Shown: positions 1 to 10,670 of the stretch, in pieces
Position numbering within the stretch: position 1 is the first letter of the stretch
How the letters are laid out: each line of letters starts with the position of its first letter
From: Shouchella lonarensis
GTDB lineage: Bacteria > Bacillota > Bacilli > Bacillales > Bacillaceae_D
Assembly: GCF_900096965.1 (NCBI RefSeq)
Contig: NZ_FMYM01000003.1
Span: forward strand, 1 to 64,000
Direction of reading: 5' to 3'
Length of the DNA: 64,000 nt
Program-made: the position numbers and the translations under genes
Notes under the pieces: model-generated
What the model saw: the letters and a program-made list of their open reading frames with translations, nothing else
What the model was told of the DNA's origin: nothing
Databases searched by the model: none

Positions 1-25
1 GACACTTCTGGACAATAAAAACAAA

Positions 26-76
26 AAACTCACTGATCAGACGTCAAAAACGTCAATCAGTGAGTTTGTTTTTCAG
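26..76. terminator. Rho-independent terminator after the ABC-F gene
   Basis: A 12-bp stem (AAACTCACTGAT paired with ATCAGTGAGTTT) encloses a smaller GACGTC/CGTC hairpin. It is flanked by T-rich sequence on the plus side and by A-rich sequence that reads as T on the minus side, so it can stop transcription from both directions. It lies just beyond the stop of the leftward ABC-F gene. Confidence 0.8.
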
Positions 77-100
77 GGGCTTTTGGGACAGCCCCATGTG

Positions 101-1732
<1,632 letters not shown>

Positions 1733-1843
1733 TTAAAAAATATTCTCCGTATGTAGTGTAACGTTTAAATCGCTTTGTGTAAATGGGAAAGGTATTTTTT
1801 CGTTGAATAACACAACAAATTGCTTTAAATTTTCCGATTTTAA

Positions 1844-1872
1844 TTGTCAATCTAGTTGAATATTGATAGAAT
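1844..1872 (+). promoter_or_regulatory. Sigma-A promoter of the Gly-Asp-Pro wall-protein gene
   Basis: TTGTCA at 1844 and TAGAAT at 1867 are separated by exactly 17 bases, and the -10 box is preceded by TGA (an extended -10). The start codon is about 40 bases downstream, with GAGGACGG as its ribosome site. This suggests vegetative expression. Confidence 0.65.
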
Positions 1873-1914
1873 GATAGTTGTATATGTACTATTATGTTTT
1901 GAGGACGGTGAAAA

Positions 1915-3186
1915 ATGAGAAAAAAGTGTGATTACAAAGAAAAGATGCATCGATGTCAACGGCGTAAGCGAGTGCAACAAGCAAAAGCACTTTTTCTTGC
2001 TACATCAATCATGGTAGGTGCCCCAATGGCGATGATGACGACACCACATGGAGAGGCACAAGCTGTTGCTAGTATGCGTGTGTCTCAGGAGCAACCAGAA
2101 AATTTAATGAGGACGATTGGTGGACTAACATTGTTTCAAATTAAACATCATGCAGAGACAACAAGTCATCGCCTTGTTCACAATGGCAATGTACATTTAG
2201 ATTTGCAACAACAAAAGCAACTAATTTATACGCTCCAATTTCCAGAAGAACTCGCACATGTATTACGTGATCACAAAATTATTTTTTCTCTGATGGGGGA
2301 TATGGTAGATAAGGATGGGAACACCATTCGTCTTACCGGTGCATATGACTTTGTATCATATACCACGATAGATACGAGCAAAAATCGTGTAGTTTTTGAT
2401 CTTCACGGGTTTCTAAAGGCAAACGAGCTAAAACCGATCGATGGACGCGCGCAGATTGGTATGAATGTTGATATTTTGACAGCATACCGGGCGATCGAGA
2501 AGGGTACTTACATTTTTCAAGCGGCGCTAACAGAGGGGCATGTGGGGGACGCAATGCCTGCAAATGCTCATCATGAACCTTTAGTTATTGAGTATAGTAG
2601 ACCAGACCCGGGCGACCCAGGAGATCCGGGCGACCCAGGAGATCCGGGCGATCCAGGAGATCCGGGCGATCCAGGAGATCCCGGTGATCCGGGCGACCCA
2701 GGAGATCCCGGTGACCCAGGAGATCCGGGCGACCCAGGAGATCCAGGAGATCCGGGAGATCTAGAAGATCCGGGCGACCCAGGCGATCCAGAAGACCCAG
2801 GAGATCCGGGCGACCCAGGAGATCCGGGCGATCCAGGAGATCCCGGTGACCCAGGAGATCCGAGAGACCCAGGAGATCCGGGCGATCCAGGAGATCCCGG
2901 TGACCCAGGAGATCCGGGCGATCCAGGAGACCCACGCGATCCAAGAGATCCCGGCGATTCAAAAGCACCAAAAATATCAAAGGTAATCCACACCGGGGGA
3001 AAGAAACCGTTAGAGGGGAATAAAGTGATTTCTGCACCACCAACAAAACCATCTAGCAATATAAAAGGAGAAAGTCTACCACAAACAGCAACAAACAACT
3101 GGTGGTTCGGTTTTGCGGGTGCAACAGCTTTACTAATGGGAATGATGGTAAAACTTTTGACGCGGCTGCGACGGTCCATATCATAA
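1915..3186 (+). CDS. Cell-wall-anchored protein with Gly-Asp-Pro repeat and LPQTA sorting signal
   Basis: A 423-residue exported surface protein. Residues 1-52 form a long signal peptide with a basic N region (KEKMHRCQRRKRVQQ), a hydrophobic core (ALFLATSIMV) and a probable cleavage after GEAQA. Residues about 55-228 form a unique domain rich in beta-strand patterns with no family I can name. Residues 229-350 are about 40 Gly-Asp-Pro triplets with occasional EDP, RDP or LEDP variants. The C-terminus has LPQTA at 388-392, a hydrophobic span (WWFGFAGATALLMGMMVKLL) and a basic tail (RLRRS), which is the layout of a sortase substrate. Alanine in the fifth motif position is typical of class D sortase substrates such as LPNTA proteins of B. 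anthracis. No sortase gene is in the window. The start at 1915 follows GAGGACGG. The repeat would form an extended, strongly acidic stalk. Its ligand and function are unknown. Confidence 0.75.
   Translation: MRKKCDYKEKMHRCQRRKRVQQAKALFLATSIMVGAPMAMMTTPHGEAQAVASMRVSQEQPENLMRTIGGLTLFQIKHHAETTSHRLVHNGNVHLDLQQQKQLIYTLQFPEELAHVLRDHKIIFSLMGDMVDKDGNTIRLTGAYDFVSYTTIDTSKNRVVFDLHGFLKANELKPIDGRAQIGMNVDILTAYRAIEKGTYIFQAALTEGHVGDAMPANAHHEPLVIEYSRPDPGDPGDPGDPGDPGDPGDPGDPGDPGDPGDPGDPGDPGDPGDPGDPGDPGDLEDPGDPGDPEDPGDPGDPGDPGDPGDPGDPGDPRDPGDPGDPGDPGDPGDPGDPGDPRDPRDPGDSKAPKISKVIHTGGKKPLEGNKVISAPPTKPSSNIKGESLPQTATNNWWFGFAGATALLMGMMVKLLTRLRRSIS
2599..2961 (+). repeat. In-frame tandem repeat coding (Gly-Asp-Pro)n
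   Basis: About 360 bases built from 9-base units that code GDP triplets, with synonymous alternation of GGCGACCCA, GGAGATCCG and GGTGACCCA types. The units group into 18-base and longer higher-order repeats. Every length change is a multiple of 9, so the frame is kept. The array is prone to expansion and contraction, and short-read assembly may have mis-sized it. Confidence 0.95.
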
Positions 3187-3190
3187 AGAT

Positions 3191-3252
3191 TGTACGACAA
3201 GAGATTCTCTGGGCGTAGTGATATATCCGGAGGATCTCTTTATTTGTTGTAC
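3191..3252 (+). terminator. Possible hairpin/terminator after the wall-protein gene
   Basis: GTACgACAA with GAGAT upstream is complementary to ATCTC and TTTGTTGTAC downstream, giving an interrupted stem around a long loop. There is only a short T-rich tail, so termination is uncertain. It separates the wall-protein gene from the GNAT-like gene. Confidence 0.35.
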
Positions 3253-3276
3253 TGGAAGGAGAAAGAGGGTAAGCAT

Positions 3277-4116
3277 ATGTATCAACGATTTAAACAAGGT
3301 CACAAGCAATCGGTGGAGAAGCTGTACAAGAAAAAGAATCGGGACGCACGGGAGTGGGCATCTACAAATACGATGACTGCTTGGCAAGGCGATCAACTTC
3401 AAGCTATAATCTATTGGTGGCGCTCACTTTATCATACAAAGGCACTATACATTGAGCTCACATCAAGGACAAAAGATACCGCCTTACTTACGGGCTTACT
3501 ACAGTCTGTCCAACAAGAACATCCATTACAATGCTTGGTTTCAGAGGAAGACACCTGTGCGATGGCGTTGTTGTCACAACTAGGTTTTCAGAAGGTCCGT
3601 ACGACGCATATGCCGACACTTTCATTGAAAAAGGAAAGCAAATACCAACTAACCGATGCCAATATCTATTCTCTTTCTCAGCTAGTAGAAAAGGAAGACT
3701 TGTGTCAGCAATATTTGCGGTTAGTTAAACAAAACTATGAAGACAGTCACCAAGTAAACCCGATTAAGGAAATGTCGCTTGCGGAATGGAGGGCACTTAC
3801 TTTTACTTCTGACCTGCGGCAAGAAGAGAGTGCTGTATATGTAAACGATCACCAAGTACAGGCTTATGTAAATATTCATGATGGATCTACACCACGTCAT
3901 GTAGAACTAGGTTGGGTCGGTGCGATGGCTTCGGTAGAGGGAGTGCTCATACGTCTTTTCGAGCATCAGTTGCGACAGTTGGCATACAAAGGTATAGCAA
4001 AAGTCGAGGCAGAAATTGACTGTAGCGATGCGTGGGCAAATCAATTATATGAAGCGTTCCCATTCCAAGCTGGACAGCGTTTCTTTACGTTTCAATATCG
4101 AAAACATCTTTCCTAA
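3277..4116 (+). CDS. GNAT-like acyltransferase (possible tandem GNAT domains)
   Basis: A 279-residue soluble protein. Its two halves each end in a pattern resembling the last strands of a GNAT fold: residues about 50-110 (ALYIELTSRTKD...LLSQLGFQKV) and about 195-279 (VQAYVNIHDG...VLIRLFEHQLRQLAYKG...FTFQYRKHLS). The acetyl-CoA P-loop (Q/RxxGxG/A) is not clearly conserved in either half, so the assignment rests on overall pattern. The ATG at 3277 is chosen because AGAGGG lies 7 bases upstream; the open frame extends further back without a ribosome site. No substrate can be inferred. It sits between a surface protein and recQ without overlap and is probably transcribed alone or with recQ, which starts 57 bases later. 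Confidence 0.5.
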   Translation: MYQRFKQGHKQSVEKLYKKKNRDAREWASTNTMTAWQGDQLQAIIYWWRSLYHTKALYIELTSRTKDTALLTGLLQSVQQEHPLQCLVSEEDTCAMALLSQLGFQKVRTTHMPTLSLKKESKYQLTDANIYSLSQLVEKEDLCQQYLRLVKQNYEDSHQVNPIKEMSLAEWRALTFTSDLRQEESAVYVNDHQVQAYVNIHDGSTPRHVELGWVGAMASVEGVLIRLFEHQLRQLAYKGIAKVEAEIDCSDAWANQLYEAFPFQAGQRFFTFQYRKHLS

Positions 4117-4173
4117 AATACCATTCTTCTAAGCTGTAAGACGTGTTATCATAGTAAAGAAGGGGGTGGGAAC

Positions 4174-6303
4174 ATGGTGCAAGCGCAAATGCAACGCGCA
4201 ACAGAGGTGTTACAACATCAGTATGGCTATGATGCTTTCCGAGAGGGGCAATCACGGATTATTGAGCATGTTTTTTCACAAAAAGATGCCCTTGTTGTGA
4301 TGCCAACTGGAGGAGGAAAGTCTCTTTGTTATCAAATTCCTGCTGTTGTATTAGAGGGCATCACCCTCGTCGTATCGCCGCTCATTTCTTTAATGAAAGA
4401 TCAAGTCGATGCTGTGCGTGCGCTTGGCATTGCGGCTACATATATTAATAGTTCGTTAAGTAGACAAGAGGTATATGCGCGCTTCACGGCCATGATGAGT
4501 GGAGAATACCAGATGGTTTATGTTGCCCCAGAGCGGCTGCATGATCCGCAATTTCAAGCAATTTTGCAGAAGAAGCCACTTTCACTCATCGCAATTGATG
4601 AAGCGCATTGTCTCTCGCAATGGGGGCATGATTTTCGACCCAGTTACTTAGCGATGGCAGAGTGGATCAAGCATCATCCGCATCGTCCAACGGTACTCGC
4701 GCTAACAGCGACAGCGACGCCTGAAGTGGCAAATGATATTTGTGACCGCCTTGGTATTCCAGTAGACAATCAATATTGTACAGGCTTTGCGCGTGAAAAT
4801 CTAACGTTCAAAGTCGTGAAAGGTGCTCGGAAACAAACATACATCCGTCAATATGTCGAGGCAAGGCAATCGCAAGCGGGTATTGTGTATGTGTCAACGC
4901 GCAAAGAAGCAGAGGCGTTATATCAGTTTTTGAGTAAATACACACGTGCAACCCTTTACCACGGTGGCTTATCAGAAGATGCGCGCCGGGCGCACCAAGA
5001 AGCATTTATTTACGATCAAGCAGATGTGATGATTGCGACCAATGCGTTTGGGATGGGCATTGATAAGGCCAATGTCCGTTACGTACTTCACGCGAACATG
5101 CCAGGAACGATTGAAGCGTATTATCAAGAAGCAGGTCGCGCGGGACGTGACGGTGAACCGAGTGAATGTGTGTTGCTATTCCAACCACAAGACGTGCAAA
5201 CACAGCGCTTTTTTATTGAACAGCGTGACACGGAAGATGAGCAAAAGAAGGCGCATGATTTTGATAAGCTGCAAGTGATGAGTCGTTTTTGTCACACCGA
5301 ACAATGTTTATCACAGTTTATGCGTAGTTATTTTGGGGAAGAAGATGCACCAACGTGTGGGCGTTGTAGTAACTGTGTGCGTGAGGGAGAGCAAGTTGAA
5401 CGGACCACCGAGGCGCAAATGGTGCTTTCGTGTATTGTGCGGATGAAAGAACGGTTTGGAAAAACAGTTGTTGCCCAAGTGTTAACGGGGTCGAGAAATC
5501 AAAAGATCCTTACGATGAACTTACATAAACTACCTACTTACGGACTCATGAAAGATTATGGGGCAAAAGATGTGCAGGCATTCATTGATTTTCTAGCAGC
5601 CGAGGAGTATGTGGGGCTAACAAACGATGCCTATCCGACCTTACGCATATTACCGCGCGGGGCAGCGGTGTTGAAAAAAGAAGAGACTGTATTTCAATAT
5701 GTCGACAAGGCACCTGCACCAGTGGCAGATGAAGATCCGATCTTTATTGCTTTACGCGCGCATCGGAAGGCGCTCGCAACAGAAAAAGGCATCCCGCCAT
5801 ATTTAATTTTTTCCGATAAGACGTTAAAGGAAATGAGCCGGCTGTTACCGCAAACGTACGAGGCGTTTGGTGAGATCTCAGGTGTCGGTGCGCAGAAGCT
5901 TGAACAGTACGGCGACTCGTTTTTAGCGGTGTTAAATCAATTCGATGCGGCAGACACAATGAAAGCAAGTGAACCACCGGACACGTTACAACGACCAAAA
6001 AAAGTGCAGCGCGCGAATGTGGAAGAGATCATTTGTCATTACCAAGCTGGGAAATCATTTACTGATATTGCCGAAGCGGTGCAGGTAACGGCGCAAACGG
6101 TTGTAAAGCATTTAATACAAGCGGAAAAACAAGGGGAAATTACGGGCTTGCTTGCGCGTATTGATCCAGAAAAACAAGCAAAAATTATGGCAGCGAGCAC
6201 TAAAGTAGAGAGTCAATATTTAAAACCGATCAAAGAACAGTTACCCGAAACAATCACTTACGACGAAATTAGAATTGTCATGGCGTTGTCAGAGACGCCA
6301 TGA
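4174..6303 (+). CDS. recQ: ATP-dependent DNA helicase RecQ
   Basis: A 709-residue superfamily 2 3'-5' DNA helicase for recombination and fork repair. Motif I is MPTGGGKSLCYQ near residue 45, motif II is IDEAHCLSQWGHDFRP (DEAH plus the RecQ-specific aromatic loop), motif III is LALTATAT, and motif VI is QEAGRAGRDG. The RQC zinc site is visible as Cys residues in CLSQFMRSYF and CGRCSNC. An HRDC domain follows near residues 520-600, where it reads PPYLIFSDKTLKEM. The last 90 residues contain a helix-turn-helix (GKSFTDIAEAVQVTAQTVVKHL) of the kind appended to some Bacillus RecQ proteins. AAGGGGGTGG precedes the ATG. B. subtilis RecQ is shorter because it lacks this tail. Confidence 0.95.
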   Translation: MVQAQMQRATEVLQHQYGYDAFREGQSRIIEHVFSQKDALVVMPTGGGKSLCYQIPAVVLEGITLVVSPLISLMKDQVDAVRALGIAATYINSSLSRQEVYARFTAMMSGEYQMVYVAPERLHDPQFQAILQKKPLSLIAIDEAHCLSQWGHDFRPSYLAMAEWIKHHPHRPTVLALTATATPEVANDICDRLGIPVDNQYCTGFARENLTFKVVKGARKQTYIRQYVEARQSQAGIVYVSTRKEAEALYQFLSKYTRATLYHGGLSEDARRAHQEAFIYDQADVMIATNAFGMGIDKANVRYVLHANMPGTIEAYYQEAGRAGRDGEPSECVLLFQPQDVQTQRFFIEQRDTEDEQKKAHDFDKLQVMSRFCHTEQCLSQFMRSYFGEEDAPTCGRCSNCVREGEQVERTTEAQMVLSCIVRMKERFGKTVVAQVLTGSRNQKILTMNLHKLPTYGLMKDYGAKDVQAFIDFLAAEEYVGLTNDAYPTLRILPRGAAVLKKEETVFQYVDKAPAPVADEDPIFIALRAHRKALATEKGIPPYLIFSDKTLKEMSRLLPQTYEAFGEISGVGAQKLEQYGDSFLAVLNQFDAADTMKASEPPDTLQRPKKVQRANVEEIICHYQAGKSFTDIAEAVQVTAQTVVKHLIQAEKQGEITGLLARIDPEKQAKIMAASTKVESQYLKPIKEQLPETITYDEIRIVMALSETP

Positions 6304-6385
6304 TGCGGCAAGTGCATATGAGTGGTGTTAGTGGGCGCGTTTCGTGTATGATAGCATTAGTGTAAAGAAGAAGGAGTGGGATAAG

Positions 6386-6709
6386 ATGATTGAATTAACA
6401 ACAGAAGCAGCATGGCATGATTTATATGAGCAATCTAAGGACAAGACGGTGCTTGTTTTTAAACATAGTACGCAATGCCCAGTAAGTAGCGATGCGCATA
6501 AACAGTTCCTTGCTTTCGTAGAAGAAAACCCAGATTTTGTATATGGATGGGTAAAAGTGATTGAATCTCGCCCGGTTTCTAACTTAATTGCCGAGGAATT
6601 AGAGACGGTGCATAAGTCACCACAATTGTTTGTGTTAAAGGATAAGAAAGTTGCTTGGACCACATCGCATTGGGATATTACAAAAGAAGCGATTGCGAAA
6701 AACGTTTAA
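6386..6709 (+). CDS. brxC: Monothiol bacilliredoxin BrxC (YtxJ family)
   Basis: A 107-residue thioredoxin-fold protein. The active-site loop is STQCPVS (Cys near residue 33), matching the single-cysteine TCPxS loop of YtxJ/BrxC, which removes bacillithiol from mixed disulfides after oxidative stress. A cis-Pro region (HKSPQLFVLKD) and C-terminal TTSHWDITKEAI fit the family. The length is normal. ATG 6386 is chosen because AAGGAG lies 11 bases upstream; the frame is open further 5' without a ribosome site. It is convergent with queF across a shared terminator. Its presence implies that the organism makes bacillithiol. Confidence 0.88.
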   Translation: MIELTTEAAWHDLYEQSKDKTVLVFKHSTQCPVSSDAHKQFLAFVEENPDFVYGWVKVIESRPVSNLIAEELETVHKSPQLFVLKDKKVAWTTSHWDITKEAIAKNV

Positions 6710-6713
6710 TGTA

Positions 6714-6756
6714 AAAACAACGTTCTCCTTTTGATAGGGAGCACGTTGTTTTATTT
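6714..6756. terminator. Bidirectional terminator between brxC and queF
   Basis: Stem AAACAACGTtCTCC/GGGAGcACGTTGTTT has a T-rich tail on both strands, in a 66-base space between convergent genes. Confidence 0.9.
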
Positions 6757-6775
6757 TAGGGATTCAAATATTTCC

Positions 6776-7273
6776 TTAACGATTCGTTATTGTTTCAGGA
6801 TAGAGGTCATGATTCATTAACCGATGGTGTGCCATTTCCTCAAATAGGGTACCTTTCTTGCCGTAATTGCAGTACGGATCAATAGAAATACCTCCACGCG
6901 GGGTGAATTTCCCCCATACTTCAATGTAGCGTGGATCCATGAGTTTGATCAAGTCATTCATGATGACATTGACGGCGTCCTCGTGGAACCCACCGTGGTT
7001 ACGAAAGCTAAATAAATACAGCTTTAGAGATTTGCTCTCAACCATTTGAATGTCTGGAATGTAGCTAATGTACAATGTTGCGAAGTCTGGCTGGTTCGTT
7101 TTCGGGCAAAGTGTCGTGAATTCTGGGCAGTTAAACTTGACCATATAATCGCGATTAGGATGGTTGTTTGTAAATGTTTCAAGTACATCTGGGTTGTAAG
7201 AGAAATCATAGTGGGTGTTTTGATTCCCTAGTAAAGTGATATGATTTAATGTTTGTTCGTCTCGATTTGTCAT
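6776..7273 (-). CDS. queF: NADPH-dependent 7-cyano-7-deazaguanine reductase QueF
   Basis: A 165-residue enzyme of the short (unimodular) QueF type that reduces preQ0 to preQ1 for queuosine. The catalytic Cys is in [13 protein letters not shown]. The QueF signature [16 protein letters not shown] follows, with a conserved HEDAVN after it. The C-terminal RGGISIDPY is typical. It is the last gene of the leftward queC-queD-queE-queF operon and starts 14 bases after the queE stop, with GGAGCATACC upstream of the ATG. It is controlled by the preQ1 riboswitch ahead of queC. Confidence 0.96.
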   Translation of the reverse strand: MTNRDEQTLNHITLLGNQNTHYDFSYNPDVLETFTNNHPNRDYMVKFNCPEFTTLCPKTNQPDFATLYISYIPDIQMVESKSLKLYLFSFRNHGGFHEDAVNVIMNDLIKLMDPRYIEVWGKFTPRGGISIDPYCNYGKKGTLFEEMAHHRLMNHDLYPETITNR

Positions 7274-7287
7274 TTTGGTATGCTCCT

Positions 7288-8007
7288 TTATACACCGCGC
7301 TTGTTACCCCACATCCATGTGTGTAGCTGAGGCAAGACGCGTACGTTAGTTAGTGTCGAATCAAGCATGACTTTTTCTATCAATTGTTCGTAGTGATAGC
7401 GCAACTGTGTGAGTAACGTCGTGTCATCAGTTGTATGAATATCGTCATTACCGACTTGAAGGAAAAACGATATGTGCGGATAGCGCATGTGTACAAGTTT
7501 TGCAAATGCGTAATCTTCTTCATTAAAAATGACCACTTTTAAACTTGTTTTTTGTGGTGAAAGTTTTGTCATGAAAGTATCAAGCTTTTTCCAGTCCGTT
7601 TCCATACCAGAACTAGGTGGTTTTGGACTAATCGTCACATCGTCCACGTGCGTAAGCCAGTCTTGCCAAATCGTCCCCTGTGTTTCAACTGCGGCTTGAA
7701 TGTTTTTTGCATGTAACTTGTGGATGAGGTCGCCAATCCCGGCATGTAAAGCTGGGTTCCCTCCTGAAAGGGTGACATGATCAAATCTGCCAGCAGCAAG
7801 CGTGTCAAGTTTGGAGATAATATCTTCTGCGACCATCGGTTTACTTTTCCCAGTACCGTCCCATGTGAACGCTGAATCACACCAACGGCAGCGGTAATCA
7901 CAACCACCTGTACGAACAAACATTGTTTTGCGTCCGATTACCATGCCTTCCCCTTGAATCGTTGGGCCGAAAATTTCCATCACAGGAATAGGTTTTTGAC
8001 CGGTCAT
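7288..8007 (-). CDS. queE: 7-carboxy-7-deazaguanine synthase QueE
   Basis: A 239-residue radical SAM enzyme that rearranges 6-carboxytetrahydropterin into 7-carboxy-7-deazaguanine. The [4Fe-4S] cluster motif is [16 protein letters not shown] (CxxxCxxC, near residue 35). [11 protein letters not shown] at the N-terminus is the substrate-binding start seen in Bacillus-type QueE, and VTLSGGNPA is the SAM-binding GGNP motif. The ATG overlaps the queD stop (ATGA), which indicates translational coupling. It works with QueD, which supplies its substrate, and QueC, which takes its product. Confidence 0.96.
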   Translation of the reverse strand: MTGQKPIPVMEIFGPTIQGEGMVIGRKTMFVRTGGCDYRCRWCDSAFTWDGTGKSKPMVAEDIISKLDTLAAGRFDHVTLSGGNPALHAGIGDLIHKLHAKNIQAAVETQGTIWQDWLTHVDDVTISPKPPSSGMETDWKKLDTFMTKLSPQKTSLKVVIFNEEDYAFAKLVHMRYPHISFFLQVGNDDIHTTDDTTLLTQLRYHYEQLIEKVMLDSTLTNVRVLPQLHTWMWGNKRGV

Positions 8008-8426
8008 GATTGCACCTGCTTTGGTTGGTAAACAACGTAGCTCGTTGGTGTTTCACGAACAATGACTTGGATGCAGACGGGCTTGTGTGCAAGTGGGGTG
8101 AGTAAATCATTGACAATTGTATAGATTGTTTCAGCTACTTTTTCGGTCGATGGGGGCGTCTGCGCAAATAATGGATCGTCATTGAGTAATGTATGATCGA
8201 ATCGGCCGTGCACAGCTTCTTTAAGGTGTTTAAAATTAATGAGAAAGCCTGTCTCGTCAAGCTCGTTCCCGGCAATCGTGATGTTAATGACATACGTATG
8301 TCCGTGAACACGGGCGCAGTTGCCAGCCCGTTCGTTGTCGATATAGTGCGCAGTAGCAAGGTGCATATCTTTGTGAAGCTCAAATTGGTATGGATGGGTA
8401 ACGGTCGGATAAAATTGTTGCATCAT
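8004..8426 (-). CDS. queD: 6-carboxytetrahydropterin synthase QueD
   Basis: A 140-residue member of the PTPS/QueD family that converts dihydroneopterin triphosphate to 6-carboxytetrahydropterin. Zinc ligands are visible as His in LATAHYI and HGHTY. The [10 protein letters not shown] stretch and the late Glu in [13 protein letters not shown] are catalytic-region signatures. A Cys in [11 protein letters not shown] lies just before the HGH motif, as in other QueD proteins. It overlaps queC upstream and queE downstream by ATGA, so the three genes are coupled. Confidence 0.95.
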   Translation of the reverse strand: MMQQFYPTVTHPYQFELHKDMHLATAHYIDNERAGNCARVHGHTYVINITIAGNELDETGFLINFKHLKEAVHGRFDHTLLNDDPLFAQTPPSTEKVAETIYTIVNDLLTPLAHKPVCIQVIVRETPTSYVVYQPKQVQS

Positions 8427-9094
8427 TGTGGTGCACCTGCCTTCTGTTCAAGATAAGCGGCGAGCCCGGCGGCGCGTAGTTTACAAGCCGGACAAGTGGT
8501 GCATCCCGTGCCTTTTATCCCTTCGTAACACGTTAATGTGTCGTGTTGAACGGTTTCAAGCTTCCCTAGTTGATCAGCGAGTGCCCACGTTGCTGTTTTG
8601 TTTAGCCACATTAACGGTGTATGAATAACAAAATCTGTATCCATGGCTAGATTAAGTGTGACATTCAGAGATTTAATAAAGATATCGCGACAATCTGGAT
8701 AACCACTAAAATCGGTTTCGCATACGCCAGTGACAAGGTGCTTTGCACCAATTTCTTTAGCATAAATCGCCGCAAAAGACAAAAACAAATGATTGCGTCC
8801 AGGCACAAATGTACTGGGGAGAGCGTTGTTTTCATTCTGATCCGTAATCTCAATATCGTTTCGCGTGAGCGCGTTAGACGTTATGTCATTTAGCGTCGGG
8901 ACTTCCAGTATACGCAGTGGCACACCTGCCTTTCTTGCAATGTCTTTTGCGCAAGCAATTTCTGCGGCGTGGCGTTGCCCATAAGCGAATGTTAGCGCGG
9001 ATACATGGTCAAACTTTTCTAGTGCCCAAAAGAGGCATGTCGTACTATCTTGTCCGCCACTAAATACGACGACGGCTGAATCATTTTTCTTCAT
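8423..9094 (-). CDS. queC: 7-cyano-7-deazaguanine synthase QueC
   Basis: A 223-residue PP-loop ATPase that converts CDG to preQ0 with ammonia and ATP. The PP-loop is [14 protein letters not shown] at the N-terminus. The zinc-binding Cys cluster is near the C-terminus ([18 protein letters not shown]). [14 protein letters not shown] is the family motif. The start at 9094 is preferred because AGAAGGAGCG lies 8 bases upstream; a longer frame adds 13 residues with no ribosome site and would run into the riboswitch terminator. First gene of the que operon. Confidence 0.96.
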   Translation of the reverse strand: MKKNDSAVVVFSGGQDSTTCLFWALEKFDHVSALTFAYGQRHAAEIACAKDIARKAGVPLRILEVPTLNDITSNALTRNDIEITDQNENNALPSTFVPGRNHLFLSFAAIYAKEIGAKHLVTGVCETDFSGYPDCRDIFIKSLNVTLNLAMDTDFVIHTPLMWLNKTATWALADQLGKLETVQHDTLTCYEGIKGTGCTTCPACKLRAAGLAAYLEQKAGAPQ

Positions 9095-9146
9095 AAAAAT
9101 ACGCTCCTTCTCTGTAAGAACGAGCTTCGGCACACTCCAACAACAT

Positions 9147-9174
9147 AAAAAACTGCGTGTTCAGTCACGGCAGT
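9147..9174 (-). terminator. Riboswitch expression-platform terminator of the que operon
   Basis: On the minus strand ACTGCcGTG pairs with CACgCAGT and is followed by six T. It lies between the preQ1 aptamer and queC, so preQ1 binding would favour early termination. Confidence 0.88.
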
Positions 9175-9180
9175 CTCCTG

Positions 9181-9216
9181 TTTAGTTTTTTATAGAGGGA
9201 GTTTTCGAACCTCTTC
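9181..9216 (-). promoter_or_regulatory. Class I preQ1 riboswitch aptamer
   Basis: The minus strand reads AGAGGTTCG, a short loop, CCCTCTAT and then AAAAAACTAA. These are the P1 stem, the C-rich loop segment and the A-rich tail that form the H-type pseudoknot of preQ1-I. Its position ahead of queC and a terminator matches the known B. subtilis arrangement. Confidence 0.93.
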
Positions 9217-9327
9217 TATCGTTTATGTTACATAGGATTATTGTAACACAATTCCGTGGCATCGGCAGAAAAAAACTGTTACACTAGGAGAAGGTTCTAT
9301 CAATACATAGAAGAAAGAGGCGATTTG

Positions 9328-10560
9328 ATGACAACATTTGAGCAAAACTTGGAAAAATATGCAGATCTGGCTATTCGTGTAGGTCTGAACATCCAAAAAG
9401 GACAAACGTTAATTATTCGTACGCCTTTATTTGCAGCGGATTTTGTACGGGCAGCTGCGAAAAAGGCGTATGAGGCTGGTGCTAAACATGTTCGTGTTGA
9501 CTGGGGCGACGAAGAGATAGCGAAGTTGAAGTTTGAACATGCTGCAGAAGAAGTATTTAGTGAGTTCCCGAGCTGGCAAGCACAATCGCTAGAAGAAGAG
9601 GCTGAAAAGGATGCCGCATTTCTAAGCATTACTGGAGGAGACCCTGACTTATTAAAAGATGTCGATCCGGAGCGTGTTGCAACAGCGAATAAAACAGCTG
9701 GAAAAGCACTAGATACATTCCGACGCTATATTCAGTCAGATAGTGTGAGCTGGTCGATCGTTGCTGTCCCATCTGTAGGTTGGGCGGAGAAAGTGTTCCC
9801 TGAAGCAGAAGGAGAAGAAGCGGTTCAAAAATTATGGGAAGCCATTTTTGCGGCGACACGTATTCACGAGGATGATCCAGTTGCGGCGTGGGAGAAACAT
9901 TTAGCGACATTAGATGAAAAGATGGAGACATTGAATGAAAAGCATTTCCATGCGCTGCATTATACGGCGGAAGGAACGGATTTAACAATTGAATTGCCAG
10001 AGACGCATATATGGGCGTCAGGTGGTAGCGTCAGTAAATCGGGCACGCGTTTTGTGGCGAATATGCCGACAGAAGAAGTGTTTACTGCGGCGAAGAAAAC
10101 CGGTGTTAATGGAAAAGTGACGAGCACGAAGCCATTAAACTATGGTGGCACATTGATCACAAACTTCACATTGACATTTAAAGATGGAAAAGTTGTTGAT
10201 TTCACTGCGGAAAAAGGGTCAGAGACGCTGAAGCGTTTGCTTGATAGTGATGAAGGGTCTCGCTACATTGGTGAGGTGGCGCTTGTGCCTCATAAGTCAC
10301 CGATTTCTGATACGAATATTATCTTCTATAATACGTTATTTGACGAAAACGCTTCGAACCATTTGGCGTTAGGAAGTGCGTATGCCTTCAACATTGAAGG
10401 TGGGAAAGAGATGGAGCCAGAAGCGTTGGAGAAAAACGGGTTAAACCAAAGCATTACACACGTCGACTTTATGATGGGTGCGGCTGATATGAACATTGAC
10501 GGCATTCATGCAGATGGTACGCGTGAGCCGGTGTTCCGGAATGGTGGTTGGGCTTTTTAA
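9328..10560 (+). CDS. ampS: M29-family metallo-aminopeptidase (AmpS/thermophilic aminopeptidase)
   Basis: A 410-residue cytosolic leucyl-type aminopeptidase, the normal length for family M29. Family landmarks are NIQKGQTLIIRTPL near the N-terminus, VRVDWGDEE, PSVGWAEKVFP in the middle, GGTLITNFTLTFKDGKVVDF, then metal-ligand regions ending in FDENASNHLALGSAY, NQSITHVDFMMGAADMNIDG and a C-terminal GGWAF. The ATG at 9328 follows AAGAAAGAGG; the open frame extends 24 codons upstream with no ribosome site. It is monocistronic and is followed by the rplS promoter. Confidence 0.93.
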   Translation: MTTFEQNLEKYADLAIRVGLNIQKGQTLIIRTPLFAADFVRAAAKKAYEAGAKHVRVDWGDEEIAKLKFEHAAEEVFSEFPSWQAQSLEEEAEKDAAFLSITGGDPDLLKDVDPERVATANKTAGKALDTFRRYIQSDSVSWSIVAVPSVGWAEKVFPEAEGEEAVQKLWEAIFAATRIHEDDPVAAWEKHLATLDEKMETLNEKHFHALHYTAEGTDLTIELPETHIWASGGSVSKSGTRFVANMPTEEVFTAAKKTGVNGKVTSTKPLNYGGTLITNFTLTFKDGKVVDFTAEKGSETLKRLLDSDEGSRYIGEVALVPHKSPISDTNIIFYNTLFDENASNHLALGSAYAFNIEGGKEMEPEALEKNGLNQSITHVDFMMGAADMNIDGIHADGTREPVFRNGGWAF

Positions 10561-10589
10561 GATCGACGCGTAAGAAAATATATAGCCTC

Positions 10590-10618
10590 TTGTTTTCTAT
10601 TAAGAGCTATGCTATGAT
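10590..10618 (+). promoter_or_regulatory. Sigma-A promoter of rplS
   Basis: TTGTTT at 10590 and TATGAT at 10613 with a 17-base spacer; TGC directly before the -10 box gives an extended -10. The transcript would carry a leader of roughly 100 bases. Confidence 0.65.
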
Positions 10619-10670
10619 TATCTTTGTGGCTAATTGTGCCTGTGTGCGCATTTAGCGTGATTACGATGTT

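Noticed and set aside
2599-2961. Possible CRISPR array
   Set aside because: The unit is 9 bases, coding, and has no unique spacers.
2585-3200. Gly-Ser-Pro collagen-like frame antisense to the wall protein
   Set aside because: Generated by the GDP repeat read in reverse; it spans the sorting signal of a well-supported gene.
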